DNA of 64,000 nt from JAIEPM01 sp964546815 (GCA_964546815.1 CAZJLR010000019.1:1-64000); one strand, 5' to 3'; shown: positions 8,382 to 17,220, numbered from the stretch's first letter. Program-made: numbers and translations. Notes: generated by a model from the letters alone, not told the origin.

Positions 8382-9639
8382 CTTGCTTCTTCTTTTAGCT
8401 ACTTCGTTTTTCCTGCAAACGGCAATAGCACAAGAAGACAAAACTTTGCACGGATTGATTGAAACCGGAACTGTGGTTCGTTTATCTCCAGAAAGTGTAA
8501 AGTCTCTCGGAATAGAAACTGCAGCAGTGCAAGCGGTTGATATGTGTTTTGTTGTAGAAGTACCGGGGCGTGTTTTAAAGCGCAATGAGTTGAGCCATCG
8601 AGTCAATTCACCTATAACTGGGCGCGTTGCAGAAATTCTTGAAGATGTCGGCAATCATGTGGTGGAAAATCAGGCATTGCTAACAGTTCGCAGTCCTGAG
8701 GTTGAGGAGTGTGAGGGTGAGCTACTGCAAAGTTTTTTGCAAGTAGATGAGACACAAAAAGCTCAGGTCTTGCAGTTGAACTCGCAAATAGAACAGGAGC
8801 AAGCTCAACTTGATTTGGCAAAAGATAATTACGATCGAGTGTCGAGTCTATTGCAGGACAAAATTGCTTCTCGAGCAGAGTACGAAACTGCAAAAACTGA
8901 TTACGATAAAGCTGTAATTGAGTTGCAAACTCTTAAGGACAAACAGTCCCGTGATGCGGCTCTTGCATCGGAGCGCCTGTCGCTGGCAACAGAGCCGAAA
9001 AAGCAAAAACTACGCTTGCTAGGTGTAAGCGATTTAGCGTTGACACGACTTATGGTTACGCGTCAAATTGACCCTGTTGTGGCTGTTACCGCCAACACTG
9101 ATGGCGAAATTATCAAACGCGATATTTTGCAAGGCGAAATAGTTGACCCTAGCAGAGTATTGTTTGTTATTAAAGACAGCCAGAATTACAGTGTCGAAGC
9201 ACATTTGACTCAAACACAGGTTTCACAGGTAAATACAGGGCTGCCCGTTGTGCTTTTCGTTCCTGGGCATGAAAGCGAAAAATATTTTGGCAAGTTGAGA
9301 TATGTCGGTGACGATTTTGTTGATGGAAACTTATTCAGAATAAGGGCGAATTTTCGCAATACAAATAATGCGCTTAAAGAGGGCGACAACGTAAGAATGC
9401 GAATTCTTTCAAGCAATCGTTATGTGATGGCCGTGCCACCTGAAGCAATTCACAAAAATGGTGGCACCGATATTGTTTATGTCATGCGCACTGATGGTGA
9501 ATTTGAACAACGAGGCGTGCATGTCGGACCCAAAGTCAATTCATCAGTTGAAATTCTCGCCGGACTTCGTCTGGGGGAATTAGTAGTGATAAAAGGTAGC
9601 AGCGCCTTGCATGGCGAAGCGTGTAAAATTCAACATTAG
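8368..9639 (+). CDS. Periplasmic adaptor (membrane fusion) protein of an RND-type efflux system, orphan
   Basis: HlyD/CusB-like adaptor of about 423 residues. Seen: a signal peptide at residues 1-20 ending TAIAQ; a split lipoyl domain (VNSPITGRVAEILEDVGNHV ... TVRSPEVEE); a coiled-coil hairpin of about 90 residues; a beta-barrel (VVLFVPGHESEKYFGKLRYVG); and a membrane-proximal end (VYVMRTDGEFEQRGVHVG). In known systems it bridges an inner-membrane RND pump and an outer-membrane TolC channel, but neither partner gene is in this window. The start at 8368 is supported by GGAGG five bases upstream; earlier ATGs at 8350 and 8356 lie within or before that SD. It overlaps the preceding TPR gene. Confidence 0.87.
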   Translation: MLRFSLLLLLATSFFLQTAIAQEDKTLHGLIETGTVVRLSPESVKSLGIETAAVQAVDMCFVVEVPGRVLKRNELSHRVNSPITGRVAEILEDVGNHVVENQALLTVRSPEVEECEGELLQSFLQVDETQKAQVLQLNSQIEQEQAQLDLAKDNYDRVSSLLQDKIASRAEYETAKTDYDKAVIELQTLKDKQSRDAALASERLSLATEPKKQKLRLLGVSDLALTRLMVTRQIDPVVAVTANTDGEIIKRDILQGEIVDPSRVLFVIKDSQNYSVEAHLTQTQVSQVNTGLPVVLFVPGHESEKYFGKLRYVGDDFVDGNLFRIRANFRNTNNALKEGDNVRMRILSSNRYVMAVPPEAIHKNGGTDIVYVMRTDGEFEQRGVHVGPKVNSSVEILAGLRLGELVVIKGSSALHGEACKIQH

Positions 9640-9703
9640 GCCAGCAGCATTGCCGCAAATTGACAGATCTGGTCTGCAGCACTGGCTTTAGTTGGAGGCA
9701 ATT

Positions 9704-10600
9704 ATGCGTGTCTTAGTAGGTCTTGATGGCTCTCCCAGCTGCCTTGCAGGGCTTGACGCCTTGACTGTGCGAGTTTGGCCAAGTGATACCAGAGTGAAGT
9801 TGGTTACCGTTGTGCCACCACCCGAAACTAATTTTCTCGGGCTGAGTCTTGCTCACTCTTATCGAGAAGAAAAGCAAGAAATGGACTCTGCTGAGCGCAT
9901 GCTAACAAGCCATGCTCATTTCTATCAGCGCAAAACGCAAAACGCTACGATGGAAGTTGAGGTGCTCACAGGTCGTCCCAAGGAAGCCTTGCTGCAGATT
10001 GCTGACGACTGGAAACCAGACTTGTTCATATTGGGGTCAAGAGGGCAAAGAGATTTTGACCCATTAATGTTGGGCAGTGTTTCGCAAGCTGTACTTGAAC
10101 ACGCTCCCTGTGCGGTGCAAATAGCCAGACCTAGAGATGCTCAGCAACACGATCGAATGAATATTTTGCTTCCAGTTGATCATTCGCCATTTTCAATGGC
10201 AGCATTAGATTGGCTTTTGACGCAGAGATGGCCAGAGTCGACTCGGGTGCGGCTGATGTCTGTAGTGCCCCGGCTAACTTACAGCTTTGAGCATGAGGAC
10301 AATACAGAACGCGCTGGAAAGATGCTTGCGGCTCACCACGAGATGGAAGACTCAGCGATGGCTTTGTTGCAAAAGTGCTCGGCAAAGTTGAACCCGGTTT
10401 TTGGTTCTGTCACTTGTGAGGTGATGTCTGGTGAAGCCAGGGACACAATCCTTACTAGCGCAGAGCAATGGCCGGCAGATCTTATTGTCATGGGTTCTCA
10501 TGGTCTAAGTGGAATACAGCGTTTTTTACTTGGAAGCGTGTCCCGCAGTGTTTCGGTGCATGCAAAGTGCTCGGTCGAAATTGTGCGACGCCAATCTTAG
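9704..10600 (+). CDS. Universal stress protein with two UspA domains
   Basis: Tandem UspA protein of 298 residues, with domains at about residues 1-145 and 150-298. Each domain ends in the ATP-binding signature G-x2-G-x9-G-[ST] (LGSRGQRDFDPLMLGSVSQ and MGSHGLSGIQRFLLGSVSR), so nucleotide binding is expected. USPs help cells survive starvation, redox or respiratory stress. Start: the ATG at 9704 with GGAGG five bases upstream; an upstream TTG at 9692 is inside the SD region. It is 64 bases downstream of the adaptor gene and probably belongs to the same run of genes starting at cydA. Confidence 0.92.
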   Translation: MRVLVGLDGSPSCLAGLDALTVRVWPSDTRVKLVTVVPPPETNFLGLSLAHSYREEKQEMDSAERMLTSHAHFYQRKTQNATMEVEVLTGRPKEALLQIADDWKPDLFILGSRGQRDFDPLMLGSVSQAVLEHAPCAVQIARPRDAQQHDRMNILLPVDHSPFSMAALDWLLTQRWPESTRVRLMSVVPRLTYSFEHEDNTERAGKMLAAHHEMEDSAMALLQKCSAKLNPVFGSVTCEVMSGEARDTILTSAEQWPADLIVMGSHGLSGIQRFLLGSVSRSVSVHAKCSVEIVRRQS

Positions 10601-10817
10601 GGTCAAAAAGACAAACCAATATTACCGAGACTTTTGGCAAGGTATTCATGAGTCTGATAACGCGCGAAGATCGCTTGAAAACCGCCGTTTGCGGGGTCCT
10701 GGCACGTGTCTGGGTACAGCAACAATGAAATAAGCGTTTATGATCCGTAAGATCTGATGTCATATGGTGTATAACCGCATCTAATACGCTTTATATAGGC
10801 TTTAGGGAGCTAGTCAG

Positions 10818-11948
10818 ATGGGAAAAGGCGGTCTTGAAGATGTTGTTGCAGCAGACTCACAAGTTTGCTTTTTAGATGGGAAGGAAGGTCGCCTGATTTA
10901 TCAGGGCTACGACATTCACGATCTGGCTGCGCACTCCACTTTTGAAGAAGTGGTTTATTTGCTCTGGTATGGTCATTTGCCAAACAAGGCAGATTTAGAA
11001 CACATCAATAAAGAACTACGCAGCAATCGCGCGTTGCCTGATGACGTAATTAAATTGATGAAGCAGTTGCCGAAGAATGCTCTGCCGATGGAAGTGCTTC
11101 GCACCATTGTGTCCATGTTGTCGATGTACGACCCAGATATGGACAACAATGAGCGCGCTGCCAGCATTCGCAAAGCGACTCGTCTCACTGCTCAAATTCC
11201 GACTGTCATTGCCTATTGGGACAACATTCGCAACGGTAAAGAGCCACAAAAGCCGCTGGACGATTGCAATCTTGCTACCAATTTCTTGTATTTGCTAAAC
11301 GGCAAAAGGCCAGATGAGCTCAGCGCCAAAGTCCTCGACCTTGCGTTGATTTTGCATGCAGATCATGAATTGAATGCCTCTACATTTGCTGCCCGCGTTG
11401 CAGCCGCTACCGAAACAGACATGCACTCAGCAGTGACAGCCGCTATCGGCGCGCTCAAGGGTCCTCTGCATGGCGGAGCCAACCAGGAAGTAATTAAGAT
11501 GCTTCTTCAAATTGGTGAAACCAAAGAAGCTGAACCATTCATCAAGAAGCAGCTTGCAGATCGCAAGAAAATTATGGGCTTCGGTCATCGTGTATACAAG
11601 ACAGAAGACCCGCGCGCAGCTCACTTGCGCAAAATGTCTGAAGAGCTCGGCAAACGTATCAATGAAATGAAGTGGTACGAAATGTCGCGCACCATCGAAG
11701 AAGCTGTTTTCCGTGAAAAAGGATTCTACGCAAACGTAGACTTCTACTCGGCTTCGGTCTATTACATGTTGGGCATACCGATAGATTTGTTCACACCAAT
11801 CTTCGCGATGAGCCGCATATCAGGCTGGGCAGCTCACATCCTTGAGCAATATGCCAACAACCGTCTGATTCGCCCTCGCGCTGAATATACTGGTCGAAGC
11901 AACCTCAAATACGAAGCAGTCGAAAATAGAGAAGCTTTGAAAAGCTAG
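10818..11948 (+). CDS. gltA: Citrate synthase
   Basis: Condenses acetyl-CoA and oxaloacetate to citrate in the cytoplasm (or 2-methylcitrate if it prefers propionyl-CoA; this cannot be told from sequence). Seen: GRLIYQGYDIHDLA near the N-terminus; the catalytic histidines in GPLHGGANQEV and MGFGHRVYK; the catalytic aspartate in ANVDFYSASVYYMLG; and a C-terminal arginine block (AEYTGRSNLKYE). At 376 residues it matches the short, dimeric Gram-positive/cyanobacterial type rather than the longer NADH-regulated E. coli type. GGGAG lies 8 bases before the ATG. The 217 bases upstream hold no gene and should contain its promoter. Confidence 0.95.
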   Translation: MGKGGLEDVVAADSQVCFLDGKEGRLIYQGYDIHDLAAHSTFEEVVYLLWYGHLPNKADLEHINKELRSNRALPDDVIKLMKQLPKNALPMEVLRTIVSMLSMYDPDMDNNERAASIRKATRLTAQIPTVIAYWDNIRNGKEPQKPLDDCNLATNFLYLLNGKRPDELSAKVLDLALILHADHELNASTFAARVAAATETDMHSAVTAAIGALKGPLHGGANQEVIKMLLQIGETKEAEPFIKKQLADRKKIMGFGHRVYKTEDPRAAHLRKMSEELGKRINEMKWYEMSRTIEEAVFREKGFYANVDFYSASVYYMLGIPIDLFTPIFAMSRISGWAAHILEQYANNRLIRPRAEYTGRSNLKYEAVENREALKS

Positions 11949-11969
11949 TGATGCTCTAGAAGGATCATC

Positions 11970-12611
11970 ATGAACTGGCATCAAGCAATGGATGAGGCTC
12001 TTAAGCTGCTCAAGTCCTCCGGGGCTGCTGCCGCAGAGCCTCTGTTGCTTAAAGCCTTGCCTCTGGCTGGCGATAAAGTCGAGCTGCAGGCAATGACTTA
12101 TTTCAACTTGGCGCTGATGTATTACGACATGAATCGAGCTAAGGAGACTGAGCGTTCGTTCGCGCATGCAATCGAGCTTATTCAAGAACGCCTGCCCAAA
12201 GAGAACGAACTCTATGGCATGTTTCTGAAAACGATTATTGAGTTCTATGAGAAAGAAAACAGGCTTGCTGACAGCAAAAAGTACTATGTGATGTTGGTTG
12301 ATTTGACCAGAGAAATGTTTGGCAAAAGTCATCCTTATGTTGCAAACGTTCTAGCTGAATATGCTGAAGTGCAACTCAAAATTAGCGAACCTGCGGAAGC
12401 CGAAAAAAGTTTCAATAAAGTTCTCGATATCATGTCTGCCGCAAAAGGACCAGACCATCCGCACAATGCGCCATTTCATGCTGGTTTAGCCAGGTGCTAT
12501 GCCATGCTGGGGCGCCCTTCCGATTCAGAATATCATCAGGCGCGCGCAACAGCCCTGGCTGCGCGAGGACAAAAGCGCACCGATATCGACCTGGAAGAAG
12601 TAGATCTTTAG
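11970..12611 (+). CDS. TPR-repeat protein
   Basis: A soluble 213-residue helical-repeat protein with at least three TPR units (YFNLALMYYDMNRAKETERSF, VANVLAEYAEVQLKISEPAEAE, FHAGLARCYAMLGRPSDSEYH). No signal peptide, membrane helix or catalytic domain is visible. AAGGA lies just upstream of the ATG. It follows citrate synthase by 21 bases and is probably cotranscribed. The repeats resemble kinesin-light-chain-type TPRs (about 42-residue period with DHP/SHP motifs), which are common in this lineage. The binding partner is unknown. Confidence 0.85.
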   Translation: MNWHQAMDEALKLLKSSGAAAAEPLLLKALPLAGDKVELQAMTYFNLALMYYDMNRAKETERSFAHAIELIQERLPKENELYGMFLKTIIEFYEKENRLADSKKYYVMLVDLTREMFGKSHPYVANVLAEYAEVQLKISEPAEAEKSFNKVLDIMSAAKGPDHPHNAPFHAGLARCYAMLGRPSDSEYHQARATALAARGQKRTDIDLEEVDL

Positions 12612-12651
12612 GAATGATATTTGTGTTTTATCGATGCTCGACGAAGTATAG

Positions 12652-13218
12652 ATGAGCGTTATTCTTGAGACAGAACGTTTGCTTGTTCGTGAGCTGCGAA
12701 TTGCAGATTTCGATGAGATGTTTGCACTTTGCAGCAACCATGAAGTGATGAAGTATGTAGGCAATTTGCAGCCGTATTCTGCGCCGCAAACCAGGCAGGT
12801 CATCCTAAAGTGTTTGCGCAGTTATGGAATTTATGGCTTTGGAGGTTGGGCAGTACATCTAAAAGCCCTTGCGCCTGCCACCGACGCTAATCCATTTATT
12901 GGCTATGCAGGATTTGAATTTGTACCAGAGCGAGCGATGCCCGAGCTGTTCTATATTTTTGCGCCAGAGCATTGGGGCAAAGGTCTGGCATCAGAGTTTG
13001 CATTAGCTGCTGTCGACTTTGGATTTAACAAATTGCACCTGAAGCAAATCGGAACATCTTTCGACCCAGGCAACGAGCCATCAATGAAAGTCGCTCGCAA
13101 AGCTGGTTTCACCTTCGCACACCAGGCAAACGACGAATACAATTTGCCAACCATCTATTACATACTCTCAAGCGAATCTCGTGAGCGCCGCCTTCCGGCT
13201 GGTACTGACGAGATCTAA
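12652..13218 (+). CDS. GNAT-family N-acetyltransferase (RimJ/RimL-like)
   Basis: Transfers an acetyl group from acetyl-CoA to an amine. Seen: the N-terminal LETERLLVRELRIADFDEMF typical of the RimJ/RimL/YdaF branch, a central LFYIFAPEHWGKGLASEFALA containing the Q/R-x-x-G-x-G/A-like CoA pyrophosphate loop (here HWGKGLA), and FDPGNEPSMKVARKAGF near the C-terminus. The family includes ribosomal-protein and antibiotic acetyltransferases; the substrate cannot be predicted. It is 40 bases after the TPR gene on the same strand and is followed by a palindromic repeat. Confidence 0.85.
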   Translation: MSVILETERLLVRELRIADFDEMFALCSNHEVMKYVGNLQPYSAPQTRQVILKCLRSYGIYGFGGWAVHLKALAPATDANPFIGYAGFEFVPERAMPELFYIFAPEHWGKGLASEFALAAVDFGFNKLHLKQIGTSFDPGNEPSMKVARKAGFTFAHQANDEYNLPTIYYILSSESRERRLPAGTDEI

Positions 13219-13231
13219 TTTTAAATCGCAA

Positions 13232-13346
13232 AGCCCTGGGGGCGCAGGCTTCCAGCCTGCTTCGAATACAACTGTGCGGTCTTAAAGTTAAAGTCGGATC
13301 CGAAATTGGCGGAGAAGCAGGCTGGAAGCCTGCGCCCCCAGGGGCT
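13232..13346. repeat. Family A MITE-like palindromic repeat, copy 1
   Basis: About 33-base near-perfect inverted arms (13232-13263 and 13314-13346, one indel apart) flank a 50-base non-conserved centre. Each arm itself contains the hairpin GCAGGCTTCCAGCCTGC. A second copy with different central sequence is at 24591-24710. It encodes nothing. The structure suggests a miniature element mobilised in trans, but no transposase is in the window. Confidence 0.8.
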
Positions 13347-13664
13347 CCGCCTGTTGAACAAAATGATCCAAATTATGCCAGCCATCGAAGATTTTACGGT
13401 GCCACCGTAGGTGGTGGCAAATGAAAGTTTTGCGAAATATCCATGTGTAATATTGTTTATATAGGTTGGATCTCCGCCGCATAGCGCGTGATCGCCGGAA
13501 ACGCTCTCGTGGCTTGAAACTGGCTTGTAGCTTAGCTAAACCTAATTGGACGCAACGATCAGAGTGGGAAATTTACGATTGTTGATCCAGATGTAGACAT
13601 TTAGAGTGAGAACCAGGGGAAAGGCAGATCGGCGCAGAGAGTGGACTATTAGGTGGATTTCATT
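13347..13664. other. Gene-free stretch before the M4 protease gene
   Basis: About 320 bases with no credible reading frame. A hairpin with 7-bp arms TGCCACC/GGTGGCA (13400-13419) could terminate the upstream GNAT transcript. AT-rich hexamers near 13448-13462 (TAATAT, TATATA) are possible -10 elements for the protease gene, but no matching -35 was found. Confidence 0.4.
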
Positions 13665-14948
13665 ATGGATAATTTCAAGGGCGGAGACGTTCAGGACAAA
13701 GCAAAAGAAAGCAATAAGGACGATGCAGCAAATCAAGCGAGCAAGAAACTTCTTGATGATGCAAAGCCGCAAGTTGCAGTAGCAGGTGAAAATGTCGTTC
13801 AGTTAAATGCCAATGCTGGAGTCGCACAAGTTGCCAATCGCTTCAATCCAAGCGCTTACAGCGTAATTCCTCCATACGTACTGCAAGAACTATCAAGACT
13901 TGAGCCACACAACAAGTCGCACCAAGAAACGTACGACAAGACCAAAGAAATGAATGATAAGTCTTCGGCCTTCCGTCCGAATGCTGCTGGTGGCAATGAC
14001 TCGTCACGCGAAGTATATGATGCGAAAGGTAAAGAAGATCAGCCCGGTGATAAGGCGCGCTTCGAAGGCGACAAGCCAACCGGCAACGATGAAGTAGACA
14101 AAGCTTACGATTACACAGGTTTTGTTCGCGACTTCTATCAAAAAGAATATGGTCGCAATTCAATTGATGGTCAGGGAATGAAGTTCGTTTCGACTGTCAA
14201 TTATGGTTCGAACTATGAAAACGCATTTTGGAATGGCTCGCAGATGACCTACGGTCATCCTGGTGCAGACAGCCCATTCAAGACTTTCGTTCTGCTTGAT
14301 GTATGCGGACACGAAATCACCCACGGTGTCACCGAGAAAGAATCAGGAATGCAATACTTCGGTCAATCTGGTGCGTTGAATGAAAGTATGTCTGATGTTT
14401 TCGGAGTATTGATCAACCAGTACGCTAAAAATCAAACTGCAGACCAGGCTGATTGGCTTGTCGGCGGCGGCATCTGGAAAGACGGTATCAAGGGCAGAGG
14501 CTTGCGCGACATGCTCAATCCAGGAACAGCATATGATGATCCTAAGATTGGCAAAGACCCGCAACCAGCTCACATGAAGGATTACCTCAAGACCTGGGGT
14601 GACAATGGTGGCGTTCACTATAACTCCGGTATCCCCAACAAAGCATTCGCTCTATTTGCCACAGCAGTAGGCGGACACGCTTGGGAAGACCCAGGACATA
14701 TCTGGTACAACGCACGTAAGGCTGCAGGCAGCAACCCGAGCTTTGCTCAGTTTGCCTACCAAACAATTGAAGCAGCTAAGGCGCTAAACCACGGTGACCA
14801 GGTTGCCAAACTGCAAAAAGCATGGGCTGATGTAGGTGTTGTTCCTTCAGCAACAGCACTAGACACTGACACGCCGGGAGCTGTACAGCAACCAGCACAA
14901 GATAAGCCGCAAGATCCACCGTTGCCGCCACTGAAGAAAGCCGGCTAA
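13665..14948 (+). CDS. M4-family metallopeptidase, protealysin-like
   Basis: Zinc endopeptidase of the thermolysin family, 427 residues. Seen (numbered from the ATG at 13665): HEITH at 216-220 with catalytic Glu217, the third zinc ligand in ALNESMSD (about Glu240), and the transition-state histidine in NGGVHYNSG (about His318). In place of the long thermolysin propeptide there is the short protealysin-type motif VIPPYVLQEL around residue 69, preceded by about 60 charged residues. No signal peptide is visible, so it may be cytoplasmic or leave by an unusual route. The ATG has AGGTGG 8 bases upstream; the in-frame GTG at 13653 overlaps that SD. The C-terminus is proline-rich. A strong terminator follows. 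Confidence 0.92.
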   Translation: MDNFKGGDVQDKAKESNKDDAANQASKKLLDDAKPQVAVAGENVVQLNANAGVAQVANRFNPSAYSVIPPYVLQELSRLEPHNKSHQETYDKTKEMNDKSSAFRPNAAGGNDSSREVYDAKGKEDQPGDKARFEGDKPTGNDEVDKAYDYTGFVRDFYQKEYGRNSIDGQGMKFVSTVNYGSNYENAFWNGSQMTYGHPGADSPFKTFVLLDVCGHEITHGVTEKESGMQYFGQSGALNESMSDVFGVLINQYAKNQTADQADWLVGGGIWKDGIKGRGLRDMLNPGTAYDDPKIGKDPQPAHMKDYLKTWGDNGGVHYNSGIPNKAFALFATAVGGHAWEDPGHIWYNARKAAGSNPSFAQFAYQTIEAAKALNHGDQVAKLQKAWADVGVVPSATALDTDTPGAVQQPAQDKPQDPPLPPLKKAG

Positions 14949-14977
14949 TCGTTGATCGAAAACATCTAAACTCTCTG

Positions 14978-15012
14978 CAAGGCGTCGCTGAAAAGCGGCG
15001 CCTTGTTTTTTG
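14978..15012 (+). terminator. Rho-independent terminator after the M4 protease
   Basis: A GC-rich hairpin (arms CAAGGCG-CGCT and AGCG-CGCCTTG with one internal mismatch, loop GAAA) is followed directly by a run of six T. It sits 30 bases after the stop codon. Confidence 0.9.
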
Positions 15013-15108
15013 TCTTTGCTAGAATTTTGCAACGTAGCTATTTTGGCACCTGTGTTGTTCCTTTGAGCATTGGGTTTTGGGGCTGGAAATCTGCGGAATA
15101 AGGAAAAG

Positions 15109-16320
15109 ATGAGCGCTCAAACTAATAAGCCATTGCAAGAATTTCTTCCGGCAAAACCGTCTGCCTGGATGATTTCATTTTTTCAGCAGCTTTCGAAACT
15201 CGATTTAGACCATCGTAATCACGTTTTCGTCCCGGACGCTGATCTTGAAATCTTGAACAATTTGCCGAGAAACTGCGGCATTATTCTTACTCCAAATCAT
15301 GCCGATGAAATGGACCCGCGCATCTGTTTTGAGCTGTCGAGAATGTCGCGTCACCGTTTTATTTTTATGTGCAATCGTGAAGCGTTTCATGAGCTAAATG
15401 GATTTGCTGGCTGGGGCTTGCAGAAAGTCGGCTGCTTTTCAGTTGAAAGAGGCGGACACGACACAGCTGCGATGCAATACGCCGTTAAGGTAGTTGAAGA
15501 CGCAACGGACATACTTGTTATTTTTCCTGAGGGCGAAATTTTCTATTTGAATCAACAAGTGCAGGCTTTTCATAGTGGTGCTATTGAAATTGGCATGCAG
15601 GCGATAATGTCCAAACGCCAAACGAATCCAGGCTGGACAACTTACCTTGTGCCCATGTCTATTAAGTACCATTACAAAGAGCCTATCAACGATGTGTTGG
15701 AAGAACGCATCAGCAAAATGGAAAAGGCATTGAACAAAGGAATGACCGGCGACTCCTTTCATACCAGAGTTGCTGGAATTGTGTCTGAGCTTGTAAGCAG
15801 GAAAGAAAAAGAGCGCAACATAGACGGATCGCAAGCTGTAGCTGAGGAGCTCAGCGGGCGAATCAACAATGTGCAGCACGCGATGTTAAGTGAGCTCGAG
15901 GAGAAATACAAAAACTCCTACAAGATGCAAGCACGAACTTTAGACCAGGCATTCCAAATTGGTGCAAGCGTTAGAGAACATCTGAAGCTGACGATTAGTT
16001 CGCATCATAAAACTGAATATCTTGAAGATTTGCTTTTGCTCAAAGAAGTGCAACATCTAGTTAGTTGGCAGCCTCAATACATAGATGAAGACCCCTCATC
16101 ACCCGAGCGCATCGCCGAAATGGTAATCAAACTTGAGCGCGAAATATTCAAAATCGACAGACCCAAACAACTCGGAAAGCGCAACGTTTTTGTTCGCATT
16201 GGTGATGCAATAGATCTGAGCACTTTCATCGACCAATACAAAGAAAAACCACATGTGGTGCGCCACGACCTCGCCGAAAACCTACGCACCAAAATCCAAG
16301 ACTTCATCACCGGCTCTTAA
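15109..16320 (+). CDS. PlsC-like glycerolipid acyltransferase with C-terminal extension
   Basis: Member of the lysophosphatidic acid acyltransferase (PlsC/LPLAT) superfamily. Seen: the HX4D catalytic motif as NHADEMD near residues 63-69, a central CNREAFHELNG block, and the FPEGEIF block that matches the substrate-binding [V/I]PEGTR motif. The domain ends around residue 230. About 170 further residues are charged and helical and are not recognised. The start at 15109 (ATG, MSAQ) has AAGGA 4 bases upstream; a TTG at 15070 has no SD. Likely role: acyl transfer in membrane phospholipid synthesis or remodelling, as a monotopic membrane enzyme. A perfect 17-bp hairpin lies just after the stop. Confidence 0.82.
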   Translation: MSAQTNKPLQEFLPAKPSAWMISFFQQLSKLDLDHRNHVFVPDADLEILNNLPRNCGIILTPNHADEMDPRICFELSRMSRHRFIFMCNREAFHELNGFAGWGLQKVGCFSVERGGHDTAAMQYAVKVVEDATDILVIFPEGEIFYLNQQVQAFHSGAIEIGMQAIMSKRQTNPGWTTYLVPMSIKYHYKEPINDVLEERISKMEKALNKGMTGDSFHTRVAGIVSELVSRKEKERNIDGSQAVAEELSGRINNVQHAMLSELEEKYKNSYKMQARTLDQAFQIGASVREHLKLTISSHHKTEYLEDLLLLKEVQHLVSWQPQYIDEDPSSPERIAEMVIKLEREIFKIDRPKQLGKRNVFVRIGDAIDLSTFIDQYKEKPHVVRHDLAENLRTKIQDFITGS

Positions 16321-16342
16321 CCCCGCACGATTCTGTATGTAA

Positions 16343-16379
16343 ATTTGAAGGGGCGACGCCATGCGTCGCCCCTTCAAAT
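16343..16379. repeat. Family B palindrome, 17-bp perfect hairpin between convergent genes
   Basis: Perfect 17-base inverted arms (16343-16359, 16363-16379) surround a CAT loop. The core is GGGCGACGC/GCGTCGCCC, shared with other copies at 32125, 50591, 50644 and 51341. Placed between the convergent acyltransferase and RDD genes, it could act as a bidirectional terminator, although no T-run follows. A 12-base fragment of family A (CTGGAAGCCTGC) lies 35 bases further on. Confidence 0.8.
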
Positions 16380-16443
16380 GCATCTTCGGCGCAATATGAG
16401 TTTGGCAACAGCCTCTGGAAGCCTGCTTCTGCTCAACGCCAAA

Positions 16444-17220
16444 CTAACTCTGCTCTAACTGTGCTCGCGCCGCATAGGCAAGATAAAGCTTCTCCAGAAA
16501 ATTCTCTGCCGACTCACCTTTGCTTTCTGGATTGAGCTTGCGTCTAAAGTAATCTTCAAGGTCGCGCCCAACTTTATTTCGACTGCTCGCATTCATCTGG
16601 TTTCTTCGTCTCAAGAATTTCACAAGCAAGTGATAATCGTCTGGTGTAATTTGCCCTGCATCAACAAACGATGTTGGTGGCTCTTCTGCCTGAATTTTCA
16701 AATTGCGTGCTGAAAGTTCTGGCTGTCTTTCTCTTATAACCAGAGTTCCGCCGAGCATGTCGCCCAGTCTTCTTTCGTGTTTGTCAAAAACCATTAGTAC
16801 GACACCAAACATCATAAATCCTGTGTCGATGATTCTGATAAGGTTTCTGATTATCACTGACGGCCAGTTTACCGGTTGTCCGTTGGCTTCAATCACGCGT
16901 ATTTGGGCAATTTTCTTGCCGGGGGTTTGTCCCTTCCATTGTTTTTCAAAAAAGATAAAGTAGCCGAATTGCAAGACAAAGGCAGCAAACACAGCCACAG
17001 CAACAATGTAGTAATAAACGACAGTTTTCGAATCTAGCGGTATGTCTAGCTGCTGAACGATAGCCGCAGCCACTAACGAGATAATGATTATCAAGAGCAG
17101 CATGAGGTAAACCAGTGTCATATCAATGAACGCAGCCCAAATTCTGCTGCCTAACCCGGCTAGTTCGAGGTGTAGGTCGACATTTTCTGGGGTAGAGATT
17201 GAATAGTCTGGACTTTTCAT
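16444..17220 (-). CDS. RDD-family membrane protein
   Basis: Integral membrane protein of 258 residues. Seen: the RDD signature pieces LAGLGSRIWAAFIDMTLVYL (Arg and Asp in the first helix), a second helix pair around residues 75-105, and GQTPGKKIAQIRVI with GRMLG-like RRLGDMLGGTLV in the third. The C-terminal 80 residues are soluble and charged. RDD proteins are poorly characterised; some have been linked to ion exchange or to partner membrane proteins. It is divergent from a SpoIIM/DUF95-family gene with only 25 bases between start codons, a pairing often seen in bacteria that suggests a joint membrane complex. Confidence 0.9.
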   Translation of the reverse strand: MKSPDYSISTPENVDLHLELAGLGSRIWAAFIDMTLVYLMLLLIIIISLVAAAIVQQLDIPLDSKTVVYYYIVAVAVFAAFVLQFGYFIFFEKQWKGQTPGKKIAQIRVIEANGQPVNWPSVIIRNLIRIIDTGFMMFGVVLMVFDKHERRLGDMLGGTLVIRERQPELSARNLKIQAEEPPTSFVDAGQITPDDYHLLVKFLRRRNQMNASSRNKVGRDLEDYFRRKLNPESKGESAENFLEKLYLAYAARAQLEQS

